From NCBI RefSeq assembly GCF_000350225.1, contig NW_005179291.1, positions 173,454 to 237,453 of the forward strand: DNA of 64,000 nucleotides, read 5' to 3'. The translations under genes and the position numbers were made by a program. Below the pieces are notes generated by a model. That model worked only from the letters and a program-made list of their open reading frames with translations. It had not been told where the DNA came from and searched no databases. Of this stretch, positions 32,145 to 42,598 are shown piece after piece; the stretch's first letter is position 1, and each line of letters begins with the position of its first letter. This DNA is from Chondrus crispus. Its lineage: Eukaryota; Rhodophyta; Florideophyceae; Gigartinales; Gigartinaceae.

Positions 32145-34459
32145 GAAGTCAAAAGTACGTCCTCTGGAATCTTTAGGACTCGCTTTCCACTAGGGCTCCA
32201 TACCAATTTGTACGACACCTCCACTTCTATCAGGTTCGAAGTTGAAAGCTTGCCATCCCTTCCGTCAGTTGGAAAGCATATCTCCCCGATTGCAAGTGAA
32301 GAAGAAGTTTTCCAGGTTGGGTACGAGTACGATTGTGGGCTTTTACGGATGTCCAGCACGTTCCCAGCCCAGCGGACTGCTCTCCCAGAATTGTCCGTAA
32401 CTGTCTGGCCGATGGAACTGTACTGAAACGGAAACGTTGCATCCTTTCTTCTTTTCGGAATATTCACCACCTCAATACACGCGACATTAGGAATAGACGC
32501 AATTCTCATACTCCCAAGAACAATTGCATCTCGCAAACGTTCGAGTCTGAAAACGTCTGATTTCGACATGTTTGAGGTCATCCAACCGTGCTGTTTCCAC
32601 TGCAAGAAGGAATTAAAGGCTCCCGTGAAAACTAGGTGGTTCCTTCTTGAACACGCCGTTTTGCACCTTCTTGCTTCTGGGTGGCGGAAATGCAGCACAC
32701 TGAACAGGAGTTCAAAGACGCATGGTACATATATCACATCATTTGGTGAAAACGTTTCATGGTGCCTCACCATAGTGTGAGCAGAGTCACTAATCGTCAC
32801 CGACAGTTCCGGACTGAACGATTTCGATGATGCCAGGCCTTCATTCGATTTCTCCGGAACTTGAGTTCTTCTGTCTTCAGTCGTCTTCTTCCGAGCTTGA
32901 GTTTGGAGGTCTTCTTTAAGATCAATTTCGATTCTCTTCAATGCTTCATCTTTGTTTGGCGTTTCTAGAACAATGGCCTCTTCCTGTTCGGGCTCATGAT
33001 CAAGATCCTTTAAAGAGGCCAATTTAATCTCCGCAGGGAGCGCTAATCCGTGAGATGCAGCAAAGCATTGATTGGAGAAAGAAAAAAGCTTCTGTACGCC
33101 TTTCAGAGTGGCACTACCAACTGCACAACCAAGAACAGACTGCATTCGGTCTTCGATAGCAGAAAGCGTTTCGGCAAATACCCCATGCGGTATTTCTCGA
33201 AGAAGGAAGGGTGAGGGCACGACGGTGCTTTTTGACGTTTGCACAGCCCTTGCGGTATCTTTCTTGTATCCTTGAGCCACACGCGAGGCCGAAGCGTTCA
33301 TGATTCTTACGCCGAGTTCCAATGAAGATCTCATTCGCATGAATGTGGTCTTCCCGAATGTTTCTTCTGATACAAATTCGGAGTTTTGAACAAAACGGCC
33401 TGAATTACGATGCGGCGCATGCTCTAATTCGACGAAGCCGATGTTTTCGAACTGGATGGCCAGTGCTTTGTCTTTTTCGGAAGCAGACATAGACGAATCG
33501 GAGACGACAAGGTCCACGCATTGCAAAGTGTATTCCACAATGGCGACGACGTGGACGCTTATCTCTTGCATGATGACTCGACTTCGTGAGCTGAACTTCT
33601 TCGAAATATGCTTGGAAGACTTCCTACTTCCTTGAAAAATGTAGAAGAGCTGACGAACATATTTTTGAAGCGGCGATGCTTTCGAAGAATCTCCCTCCTC
33701 GCCGATAGTGATCTTCGAACAAGAACCGGCGTTGAAAAGAAGGTCACATGCTCTACACCAAACTTTCGACTGTGGATAGGTTCGCATGGCAATGAATATG
33801 TGCTCCGATGCATCTCCTCCCGGCAGAGCATAACAGCAATCCACGGCTTGCAGTATTGCCCCCATGCTTAACGACAATACAGTTCTACTGAGCCCTGGGC
33901 GAATCTTGGGGCCTTTTTTGACCTTATCGGCATAAAGAACCTTGAACTTGGTTTTCAACAATACTTTTTCAGATTCTTCGCGCATCGGAATTTTCTCCCT
34001 GTCTTTCCCGCATGCGTTCCAAAGGCAACTATTAATCCAATGGTTGCATATCTGAAGAAGGTCCGCGGGAGACTTTGATTCTATAACAGAGTCGAGCTCG
34101 ATGCGATAGTAGTTTTCATCGAGCTCGTCTGTTATGGAATCTAACGAGCATTTCCGTGTGCGCTTCCCAGCAGTCGGACTGCGCTGTGGCGTTGAGACAC
34201 CCTTGCGTATGAGGAAGGAATCGTATTTCAACGCCACTTCGTGCTGAAGGTTGTGTAGCATGTCCAGCAGCAGTTCTCTCCTCTCCTCCTTGTTTGATTG
34301 CAAGGGAATGTTGTGCAGATGTTGCCAGAAGTATAGTGCGACAATTGGTCCACAAGTCACATGGCCGGACGGCTGATCCTTCTTTTTGTGATGCGATATG
34401 TCGAAATGTGCGCTTCGATATTCGACTCGGAAGAATTGAGTCCAATTGAAAGAAGACAA
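32135..34459 (-). pseudogene. Middle part of the Ulp1-helicase protein, with the Ulp1 catalytic Cys
   Basis: 774 codons. The first 40 residues complete the Ulp1 protease started in the upstream frame: KKKDQPSGHVTCGPIVALYF holds the oxyanion Gln29 and the nucleophile Cys36. About 600 residues of unrecognised sequence follow, with basic and serine-rich patches (KTTEDRRTQVPEKSNE) and an acidic stretch. The last 200 residues look like the N-terminal region of a helicase and lead, with 10 bases of overlap, into the helicase ORF. No transmembrane segment. The frame is intact for 2.3 kb, which argues that the protein was under selection until recently. Confidence 0.65.
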
Positions 34460-35514
34460 TCTTGAACCAGCCTTGACACAGCTTTCTTCACAACGCCTAT
34501 TTTATGTGTTGTGTAGAGAGCAAGGCTGTCATAATGACAAGCCTTGATAGCTTTCAGAGGCGAGCATTCAGAGGCCTCCCTCTCGACGCATGACAAAAAT
34601 TGAGAAAGACCCTCGATGACGACTAGGGAGAAGTGCTCTCGAAAGTGAAGTGGCACGTAGACAACGACATCCTTTTTGAGAACTGCTTCTGCCGTCTTCC
34701 GACTCATAGAGTAGCCTAGGGGCATGGAAGGTCCATCTTGGCCGCAAATGTATGCACTTGAGCGATGGATGATATCGAATAAATAATGCTTGGCCGGATC
34801 GTACTTGCTGAGCCCCACCGAAGACATGAACCACAAAAGAGCATCCGAAGAGATGAAAGCATGGGGTTGCTTCAATATCTCTTCGCAGTCAGTTTTTGTT
34901 AGAAACTGACTGTGTCCATTGAGAGTTTTGAACGAGAGGACAGAACTGCTACTCGAATTATCTCTTTGGGGGGGCCTCGAATCGCCGCTGGCGGGAGTGA
35001 TGGACTTGTCGTTCCCGTCTATCACCTCAACCGAAGAGCCCGAAGAAATCATGTCTATCTCTTCTTCGGAGGTTTTTATGGCGGTATTCTTCGTATTTGT
35101 CTTCTTTCCTTGGGTCTTCTTTCCTTGGGTCTTCTCTCCTTGGGTCTTCTTTCCTTGGGTCTTCTTTCCTTGAGTCTTCTTTCCTTGATTCTTCTTTTTT
35201 ATCACATCCATGTAGTCCTTGCTCGACTTGTCAATGTTGATTCGAATTGACTTCAAAGGAGGTAGCGGGATTTCGACTGCTTCTTCACTTGATGTGTTCC
35301 CATCGGTTTCCGTTCTTTCTCCGATTTCTTCTGCAAAGTCCAATCTCCTGCGCATTTTTGTGTGTTGAGGTGGCCTCACCGCGGACATCATCACAATGCT
35401 CTTATTCGGGTGAGGAGATTTGGATATTGGTGGCTTAGGTGACCTCGGCGACCTACGGATCCTTTTCTTCCCCTCCGCATCGCCTGTCGGAGGAGAAGAG
35501 CTGCGCTTCTTCAA
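34357..35514 (-). pseudogene. N-terminal part with Ulp1/C48 protease domain
   Basis: The N-terminal 200 residues are disordered and basic (KKRIRRSPRSPKPP). They contain six tandem QGKKT pentapeptides (about 110-139), encoded by a 15-bp tandem at 35101-35190. The protease domain follows: VVYVPLHFREHFSLVVIEG with catalytic His294, and KACHYDSLALY with Asp329. The Gln and Cys lie in the next frame (32135-34459). The first ATG in frame is at about residue 42 (MMSAVRPP), so the start is uncertain. Ulp1-type proteases cut SUMO or precursor proteins and occur in several DNA transposons and large DNA viruses. Here the enzyme may process the polyprotein; that is inference. Confidence 0.7.
35101..35190. 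repeat. 15-bp tandem repeat inside the Ulp1 ORF
   Basis: Six copies of CTTCTTTCCTTGGGT with single-base variants. It codes for QGKKT pentapeptides on the minus strand and keeps the frame. Confidence 0.9.
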
Positions 35515-35967
35515 TTTTCGGGGGGACGTGTCGGAAATTGCGAACAGCGGCCGCAGTGTGCGACAATCCTAGCTGAAGATCGAAGATGCCAATTAGGCTA
35601 TGGAAGAAATTTGACGGAGAGGGAGAGAACCGAGAAAGTGTGGATGTATTAGGAAACAAGGTAGAGGACGCTTGATCGCAGAGATGTAAAGGAATCCCAA
35701 GTCGAAACAATGGAATTGCCAAAGGTCGCAAACTCGAAGGATTTCTAAAATTGAGTTCAAACTGAGACGGTATCAGCACCAGAATCCAATATCCAAGCTG
35801 CTCTCCACTCGGGACGTCGCTCTGCAATAGGTCTTACGCGCTACAGAAAGGTTGTGAAGGGTGCAAAATTCCGGTAAATCCGGAATTATATTCAGGCTCT
35901 GGCGCGAAGAACTGCACAGAACGCTCATTTTCCGATCCAACCCTTGAAAAAAGTGAGTGAAAATCAT
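35515..35967. other. Upstream flank of the Ulp1-helicase gene
   Basis: No supported gene. Likely the promoter side of the minus-strand Ulp1-helicase gene. It ends where the GAGTTTCGA dyad array begins. Confidence 0.35.
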
Positions 35968-36143
35968 TCGAAACTCATTTTGAGTTTCGGGTCCCTTTTT
36001 CAGGTGTTCGAAACTCATTATGAGTTTCGAGCCCCTTTTTTTGGTACTCAAAACTCATTATGAGTTTCGAATCCCTTTTTTTGGTACTCGAAACTCAAAT
36101 GAGTTTCGAACCCCTTTTTTGGTACTCGAAACTCATAATGAAG
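35968..36143. repeat. Dyad array 1: CGAAACTCATNATGAGTTTCG type
   Basis: About four units of roughly 40 bp. Each has a near-perfect dyad (GAAACTCA...TGAGTTTC) separated by a pyrimidine/purine tract (CCCTTTTTTTGGTACT). The same family recurs at 41880-42075, 45638-46180 and 48985-49365. Confidence 0.85.
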
Positions 36144-36294
36144 ATACCGTACGCGTCAACAATTGCAGGCGATTCAGACATAGATAGTTGACAACGACGG
36201 CGTAGCAGATAGAAAGAAGAAGATCGTACGAGTGAGTCAGCATTAATTTCTGGGTCCTTTATCACTTTTTTCTCTCCCTAATTCTAGTTATGCA

Positions 36295-36899
36295 TTCTTA
36301 AATAGACGCTTCTTCACTTGAATGCCTGCACTGCTCTTCCGCTATGTCCTGCTAACTCCATCGCTGCAGGCGCCGCATTCGCAAGTATTCGGATTATCTG
36401 TCACCCTCGCAATCGCATGCGTGCGCGTTCGTTTATGTAACCCTCCGTTTGCTCCTAATTTGGCGCCCAGCTAAGGGAAACGTTTTCACACCATGACGAA
36501 AGTGTTCGGGCGAACAGTCGAGATTTGCTGGTCATGGTTCCATGTACAGATGTTTATAATTAGGTGTTATTTTTTGTTAAAATTACAGATGTTTATAATT
36601 AGCTGGTCATGGTTCGCGAACCATGACCAGCTAATTATAAACATCTGTACATGGAACCATGACCAGCAAATCTCGACTGTTCGCCCGAACACTTTCGTCA
36701 TGGTGTGAAAACGTTTCCCTTAGCTGGGCGCCAAATTAGGAGCAAACGGAGGGTTACATAAACGAACGCGCACGCATGCGATTGCGAGGGTGACAGATAA
36801 TCCGAATACTTGCGAATGCGGCGCCTGCAGCGATGGAGTTAGCAGGACATAGCGGAAGAGCAGTGCAGGCATTCAAGTGAAGAAGCGTCTATTTAAGAA
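36295..36899. repeat. Large inverted repeat, 269-bp arms
   Basis: Arms 36295-36563 and 36631-36899 appear to be exact reverse complements by eye. The 67-base spacer itself ends in a perfect 28-bp dyad (36603-36630, core GGTTCGCGAACC). Each arm carries a GTGTTCGGGCGAACAGTC element and the ACGTTTTCACACCATGACG flank also seen near 41621. It could be a foldback element, the end of the neighbouring module, or a hairpin assembly artefact. Palindromes of this size are unstable and hard to assemble. Confidence 0.85.
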
Positions 36900-37026
36900 A
36901 TGGTTCGCGAACCATGACCAGCAAAATGTGGACTGTTAATATTTTGTTAAAATTACTGACATTTGTAATTTGCTGGTCATGGTTCGCGAACCATGACCAG
37001 CAAATCCCGACTGTTCGCCCGAACAG
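36900..37026. repeat. GGTTCGCGAACC dyad repeat, partial copy
   Basis: Directly follows the large inverted repeat. It contains one truncated and one complete dyad (36973-37000) and the terminal GACTGTTCGCCCGAACA. It is a partial copy of the 333-bp repeat at 41289-41621. Confidence 0.85.
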
Positions 37027-37306
37027 TGCTTTGGCTAAATTTACTTGATTACACTTGTTGCTGTCCACGTCGATCAGGAACACCACCACGACATCTACGA
37101 CAATGACCATCCCATTATTGCAACTGACCCGGATGACGAACATGATTCTCTATTCCAACCTTCCTCCCTTCCTCCCAAAGACGACTTTCCGCATCCTACC
37201 AACAACACAAAACAAGGAACAACAAAACAAGTAACCTCCTGACATCTGCAGCATAGCATTAAGGGCATCGATTTGCTCAGGGGTGAAGGCAGTTGGCGGA
37301 AGGATT

Positions 37307-39376
37307 TTATTGAACTGTTAAGCAAGAATCACCATCGCTTGCATCGCTTTTGGTCTGGAAATCGTCGTCGTCATCATCAGCACTGGCATTCCATTCGCTG
37401 TCTTCATCAATCTCAGCATTGGCATTTCTTTCGCCGCGGCTTCTATCCACATCATTTCCGTCCTTATCATTGTGCTCTCCCGCCAATGGCCCAATTCTGG
37501 CAGCGGTCCTTTCTATCCTATTCTCACCTTCTGTCCCCTTTTCGCACAGCTCCTTCTCGATTATTTCCAAAACATCGTCCCCTTCGAACCTCACCGAATC
37601 CCCGAAGGCAAATACTGCTGATTCAGGGAGAGATACGTCTTCTGGAATGAAATAGAGGTGGTAGCGAGTGGTGAGCTTATCTGATAGGCGACTTTCATAA
37701 CCTGCGCCAGCATGCGTTGCATAACCATGACCGACAAATACGGAGAAGGGGGGAACGGTGAGTTTGCGTATTGTCAAACCTCTTGACAGGTGTCCCAGCT
37801 CAACCACGGACTTGAATACAAACTTATGAGAGTACTCACAGAACCAGATAGGGAAGGGGACATTACCGTCCACCATGAGGAAGTACCCCGAGCACTTATC
37901 TTGCTCATTCCGACTTCGCACCTGAAAATAGTTGTGCGGTACTTGGCGAGGGCAATTCTTGCCAGTTAAAAGCAGGCGTCCGCCTGTCACCGGCGTGCGC
38001 ATCTTTCCAAACACTCCATCTGTGAGCCCAATCAGTACAGCCAACTGCCCCAACCATGCATCAAGCATAGCTCAACGAACAGAGGCCCACACATTTTCTG
38101 GGTTTTCTTCGGTTTCTTCCATGAGCGACATCCTGGTGCTGGAATAACGGGCCTTGCCTTCGTTCCGGGATTTCTTATCACCTTCTGACTCCCCCAAGTT
38201 GACCATCGGGTTCCAAAGAGTGCGATTCTTCTCCTTTTTCAGCGCATTCTCTCCTGGAAACGTTGAAAGATAGTGGTCGAATAGCTCCTGAATACCAGTG
38301 TCCGTGTTCACAATGCTAAGAGGGGGTTGCCGGGCCTGTATCACTTCTTTGGCCAGCGAGTGTGGTTCTGCAAAACCTTCCAGTATGCAGAACCCACGCT
38401 CCTGCAGTAGCATTCCTTTCCTCATAAAGTATGCCCCACCTTCGCCTTTCTCAAAGGACGACGTTACCGTATCCCAATCTAGCTCACTTTCTGAGTCACC
38501 CAAAACGGGGTTTGCCTGCCTCACTGATTCGAGGTGCTGCTTTTGAGCAGCCACGAGCCAGGCCACTCGATGCATATAGGTCAAATCTTCAACGTCCACA
38601 AAATTGTGAGCTCTATGACCTAAGGGAATATGCAAAGCTTCTAGCAATGGAGTGTGGTGCAATTCGCCTCCGTCGGCTTGCACTTTATTGGCAATAGAGA
38701 CGACTTCGGAGGGAGTCCTCAGCAGGGCATCTTTCCACCAAGGGTCAACCTCACCAGGGTAAACGGGTGCATCTCTGTAACCGACAGGGAGCAGAGGAGG
38801 CAAGAAGTCATCGAAAGGCACTTCAGATTTGCGTAGGAGGGGCTCACGAGACCCGTCCGTATCAACAATTTCGATCGGAGGTCGGACAGGTTGGACAGAA
38901 AGCGGTGTGTTCGTGGCAGTCTGCTTGGCCCAAGTGGCCTTCTTCTTCGCCTTCTTCTTCGCCTTTGGACGGGATTCAGTCGTGGTGAAGGCTTTAATAG
39001 GAGGTGAAGGAGGAGGTGAAGCTTTCCGCTTACGACCACTGCGACGAGATGGGGCTGGTTCGGGAGATGATGTGATGGGCGTCCTCGAGCCTGTTTTCGC
39101 GGGTGACAGCACGAGTGTCTTCGCACCGCCAGAGCCACTTGACTTGACGACGACGGAAGATGGCACTGCCGCTGTAGAAGTCGATGCACCTGCCGCTGGC
39201 GCTGCCTTGGGCTTATTCCCGGCTTGTTTCGGCTCGAAATGGGAGAAAATCCTTGAACCAAAACGTGAGGATCTCTGCGAGTTCTTATCTTCATCTACCT
39301 TCTTGCTGGAAAACAATCTCATACTGTTCACGGAAAGATCACCAATGGAACTTGTCTTGTTTTTTGGTTGCTTCAC
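37307..39376 (-). pseudogene. 2-oxoglutarate/Fe(II) oxygenase-like protein with basic N-terminal tail
   Basis: One frame of about 690 codons with a single TGA at 38072-38074. The first ATG is at 39322. Residues 1-165 are disordered, Ala/Ser/Pro-rich and basic (RRSGRKRKAS, RPKAKKKAKKKATW), suggesting nuclear location. From about 320, GMLLQERGFCILEGFAEP resembles the start of oxygenase folds. After the stop come RQVPHNYFQV, LTVPPFSVFVGHGY, ATHAGAGY and LTTRYHLYF, matching the double-stranded beta-helix order of HxD, glycine turn, distal His and Arg. The metal Asp is replaced by Tyr (H-N-Y), one base from Asp. The tail is highly acidic. It may modify bases or proteins; the assignment rests on motif order only. 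The stop and the lost Asp suggest it is inactive. Confidence 0.5.
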
Positions 39377-39384
39377 TTATACTT

Positions 39385-41118
39385 CTAGGAACTCCGAAAA
39401 GGACAGTCGTCCTGGAATGCCATATAGGTTGAACTTACGGCGACAAATCTGGTAAAGTTCCATAGCCGTTCCAAAGAAGGGAGTTGCGTCAAATGCCCCT
39501 GAAGATGCAGGGTTGCGGACATATGCATGTATGCTATCCAGGAAGAGCATAACACCGCACTCATCGACCTCGTAAACTTGCTGTGGTCAAGATGCACAGC
39601 CCCAATCTTCGGTCGCTCATCGGGTTTGAAGGACAACAGCCTATCAAATGCACGGGGATATTTCGCGAAAATCTTGGCAATCCTTGCGTAGCGGCGATAC
39701 GTGGGCTTCTTCATGTTCGGAATAATCTCCGATGTGCACATCTCTGCGGCAACATTCGACGGCCTTACTTCATCGACGGTGAGGCCAGTTTCTAATGCGA
39801 AAGACTTGAGATAGGACAGGACACCGTGAATATGTTCTTCCAAGCTCTCGAAAAGACGCACTGTCGATGCTACCTGATTCCGATGGGAGCCAAGGTGAAG
39901 CATCTCGGTGCTGTTCATTTCCTTCCCATCACGGCGAAGAATAAGCACCATACGGAGCGGTTCATGTAGCCATTTCAGCCTGGGTTCGTCACCTCGAGTA
40001 TGCAATATATTCTTCATACTCTGTCGACGATGAAGACCATCGACAACAACCGCACGTATATCACCCTTCAAATACCTTGAGACGACCTCACTACCGTGCC
40101 CATCATCGGCCAACCAATTTTCCATGACGAGGCCACCAAGGTCCACATCACCCACATTCGGGTTCTCAACACGACGAATAGTTATTGTCATCAACCCGCT
40201 TCCGTAGTCGTAGCCGTAGGTTATGAAGCCCTCCTCAAGCCGTTTGACATACTTGGTTGCAGTATTCCGAAGTGTACAAGGTGGCTGGAGAACTTGGGAC
40301 AGCATAACGCTCACTTCCACTCTCACGTAGGCAGACATGTCGTAGCAGCGGATATTGACATCTTTTCCATGCTCAGCGAGCTCGATCGTATCGCCTAGAT
40401 CCTCATCTTCTGGTGCGGCAGGAACCATTTTGTCAACGTCAATCACTGGCGCAGGCATAGCAGGGGTAACTTCAATGGCTTCGTCACCTTCTGGCGCACC
40501 CGGATATGGCTGCGGCACAGGCGTCGCAGCGGTATCAAATGGCATTTTTCCTGCTTCTTCGGGTTTCGGTCTTTGGTCAGCTGGCCTCGGTGCGGGTGGT
40601 AATTCACACGAACTTTTCAGACCGGAAGGATTGTTCTCTTCTTCGGCCTGAGCTTCTACTGGAATCATCATCCTCGTATCCCAGGCGTAGAGGCCAGCAG
40701 TGTGCAAATCACATAATTTTTCAGGTGGTCCCTCACCTCCTTTGAATTTGTAGGGATAGGGATGATTACTTGCATTCGTCGTGAGCGATGCACCCGTTAC
40801 GACCACGAGGTCTTGTTTCGCGGTTTGGGGAAGTTTATGCAAGTGTAGTCTGCGTTGCACAATTTCACTCTCGTCCCCAGCTGTAGACAGTTTCGCAGTC
40901 CCCACTTCCATAACTGCATCTCTCACAACTGCGAACAGCTTGACATGGACGCCCTTCTTGATGCCACAAGTTTCTAAACCCTTGCCATAGTCACGTCCGA
41001 GGACTTTGCGGACAAGGGCTTCGTTAAGGGCACTCCCTGTTGCACCACTGCTTCCGGTACGGGCACCGCTACGTCCACGGTGTCGAGATCTTCGACCACG
41101 CGTAGTTGCATTTGGCAT
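39385..41118 (-). CDS. ParB/sulfiredoxin-like domain protein
   Basis: 577 codons from the ATG at 41118. The N terminus is basic and Gly/Ser/Arg-rich (RGRRSRHRGRSGARTG). Residues 160-250 are a Pro/Glu-rich linker. Residues about 285-375 match a ParB/Srx fold: RLEEGFITYGYDYGSGLMTI, then DIRAVVVDGLHRRQSMKNI, where VVDGxHRR is the nucleotide-binding signature. A possible helix-turn-helix lies at about 446-485 (LTVDEVRPSNVAAEM, YRRYARIAKIF), as in ParB. ParB-family proteins bind palindromic sites, and ParB-like domains often accompany phage DNA methyltransferases. The nearby dyad arrays and the divergent methyltransferase gene fit both. The last codons contain GTAAGT (39438-39433), a possible intron donor that could join it to the oxygenase-like ORF 9 bases away. 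No stop interrupts it. Confidence 0.6.
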   Translation of the reverse strand: MPNATTRGRRSRHRGRSGARTGSSGATGSALNEALVRKVLGRDYGKGLETCGIKKGVHVKLFAVVRDAVMEVGTAKLSTAGDESEIVQRRLHLHKLPQTAKQDLVVVTGASLTTNASNHPYPYKFKGGEGPPEKLCDLHTAGLYAWDTRMMIPVEAQAEEENNPSGLKSSCELPPAPRPADQRPKPEEAGKMPFDTAATPVPQPYPGAPEGDEAIEVTPAMPAPVIDVDKMVPAAPEDEDLGDTIELAEHGKDVNIRCYDMSAYVRVEVSVMLSQVLQPPCTLRNTATKYVKRLEEGFITYGYDYGSGLMTITIRRVENPNVGDVDLGGLVMENWLADDGHGSEVVSRYLKGDIRAVVVDGLHRRQSMKNILHTRGDEPRLKWLHEPLRMVLILRRDGKEMNSTEMLHLGSHRNQVASTVRLFESLEEHIHGVLSYLKSFALETGLTVDEVRPSNVAAEMCTSEIIPNMKKPTYRRYARIAKIFAKYPRAFDRLLSFKPDERPKIGAVHLDHSKFTRSMSAVLCSSWIAYMHMSATLHLQGHLTQLPSLERLWNFTRFVAVSSTYMAFQDDCPFRSS

Positions 41119-41288
41119 GGTTTTCACAAGGGTGTACTTAACGCGGAAGACTGGCTTTCCTTGCGAGGGATAGGTAGATCAGCGGGGAAGACAAATGTGA
41201 TAGAGACGCAAAGAGATGGATGAATGGGGGGTCCCGAATGAAAGCTGTCCGTCGCGCCAGGCCGTTAGGAAGAGATGAGGTGCGACTG

Positions 41289-41621
41289 GCTAAGGGCCTG
41301 GCTTTTTTACCCGATTCTACGGATTTTTACGGATTTTTACCACCTGGGATGGTGGTACTTCGCAGGCTTCGTCCCACTTTGAAAAAGTGTTCGGGCGAAC
41401 AGTCGGGATTTGCTGGTCATGGTTCGCGAACCATGACCAGCAAATTATAAACGCCTATAATTTTATCAAAAAAGTAACAGTCCATATTTTGCTGGTCATG
41501 GTTCGCGAACCATGACCAGCCCAGTATAAACATCTGTAATTTTAACAAAAAATAACAGTCCAGATTTGCTAGTCATGGTTCGCGAACCATGACCAGCAAA
41601 TCTCGACTGTTCGCCCGAACA
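41289..41621. repeat. 333-bp repeat with three GGTTCGCGAACC dyads, copy 1
   Basis: Starts GCTAAGGGCCTGGC. It contains GTGTTCGGGCGAACAGTC and its inverted partner GACTGTTCGCCCGAACAC as terminal inverted repeats of the inner part (from about 41387). Three dyads lie at 41413-41440, 41492-41519 and 41569-41596, spaced 77-79 bp apart. It is upstream of the ParB-like gene. Direct copy at 42267-42598. Confidence 0.9.
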
Positions 41622-42266
41622 CTTTCGTCATGATGTGAAAAACGTTTCCCTTAGCTGGGCTCACAAAGAAACGGCTACACTTAACCAAGAACCACAAAAC
41701 GTAACGTCACAGGTGAGTACATGAACTGTCTATTCTACGGTCAAGAGTTCAGACTCAGAATGAGAATTCTCTCAAAGCAAATGCATACTGCGCATGCTTC
41801 GAGATCATCATCATTCCCCTGAGCCGCCTCTTAGGGGCGCCTTAGGGTCGGAGAAGGTACTGTACTGTGCCTACGTATGTATTCTCATTTTGAGTTTCGA
41901 GTACCAAAAAAATGGGACTCGAAACTCATTATGAGATTCGAACCCCCAAAAAAAGGGACTCGAAACTCAAAATGAGAACTGCTGCGAGGCATGACCAGGG
42001 GGCGCTTCAGGGGCGGAGCAGGTACTGCACTGCGCATACGTACAGTATTCTCATTTTGAGTTTCGAGTACCAATTGCATCCGCTCATCCCGGCGCCTCGC
42101 TCTATGTCATACTTCGCCTGTGCCTGTGCCACCGCAGGTGCCTAGCACGAGGTCTTCAGACAAAGCCTGCGACTCCCAGTTGCACGTCAGAAAGGGGTCC
42201 CGGATAATCGGTATTCCTCCCGACACGCCGAGATAAGGTACGACTTCCCCTCAGATAGTTTTCGTA
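41622..42266. promoter_or_regulatory. Shared divergent intergenic region, promoter candidate
   Basis: Lies between the divergent ParB-like and methyltransferase genes and between the two 333-bp repeats. It contains dyad array 2 (41880-42075). Any bidirectional promoter of the module should be here or in the repeats; no TATA box is obvious. Confidence 0.3.
41880..42075. repeat. Dyad array 2: GAGTTTCGA type
   Basis: Units with CATTTTGAGTTTCGAGTACC and GGGACTCGAAACTCATTATG on both strands, interrupted by 60-70 bp of other sequence that also recurs near 45780 and 49140 (GCGCTTCAGGGGCGG type). Confidence 0.85.
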
Positions 42267-42598
42267 GCTAGGGGCCTGGCTTTTTTACCCGATTTTACGG
42301 ATTTTACGTATTTTTACCACCTGGGATGGTGGTACTTTGCAGGCTTCGTCCCGCTTTGAAAAAGTGTTCGGGCGAACAGTCGGGATTTGCTGGTCATGGT
42401 TCGCGAACCATGACCAGCAAATTATAAACGGCTATAATTTTATCAAAAAAGTAACAGTCCATATTTTGCTGGTCATGGTTCGCGAACCAAGACCAGCTAA
42501 TTATAAACATCTGTAATTTTAACAAAAAATAGCAGTCCAGATTTGCTAGTCATGGGTCGCGAACCATGACCAGCAAATCCCGACTGTTCGCCCGAACA
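42267..42598. repeat. 333-bp repeat with three GGTTCGCGAACC dyads, copy 2
   Basis: Direct copy of 41289-41621 with scattered differences. Dyads lie at 42390-42417, 42469-42496 (one mismatch) and 42546-42573 (two mismatches). The methyltransferase open frame begins inside its last bases, so the repeat may have replaced the gene's true 5' end. Confidence 0.9.
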
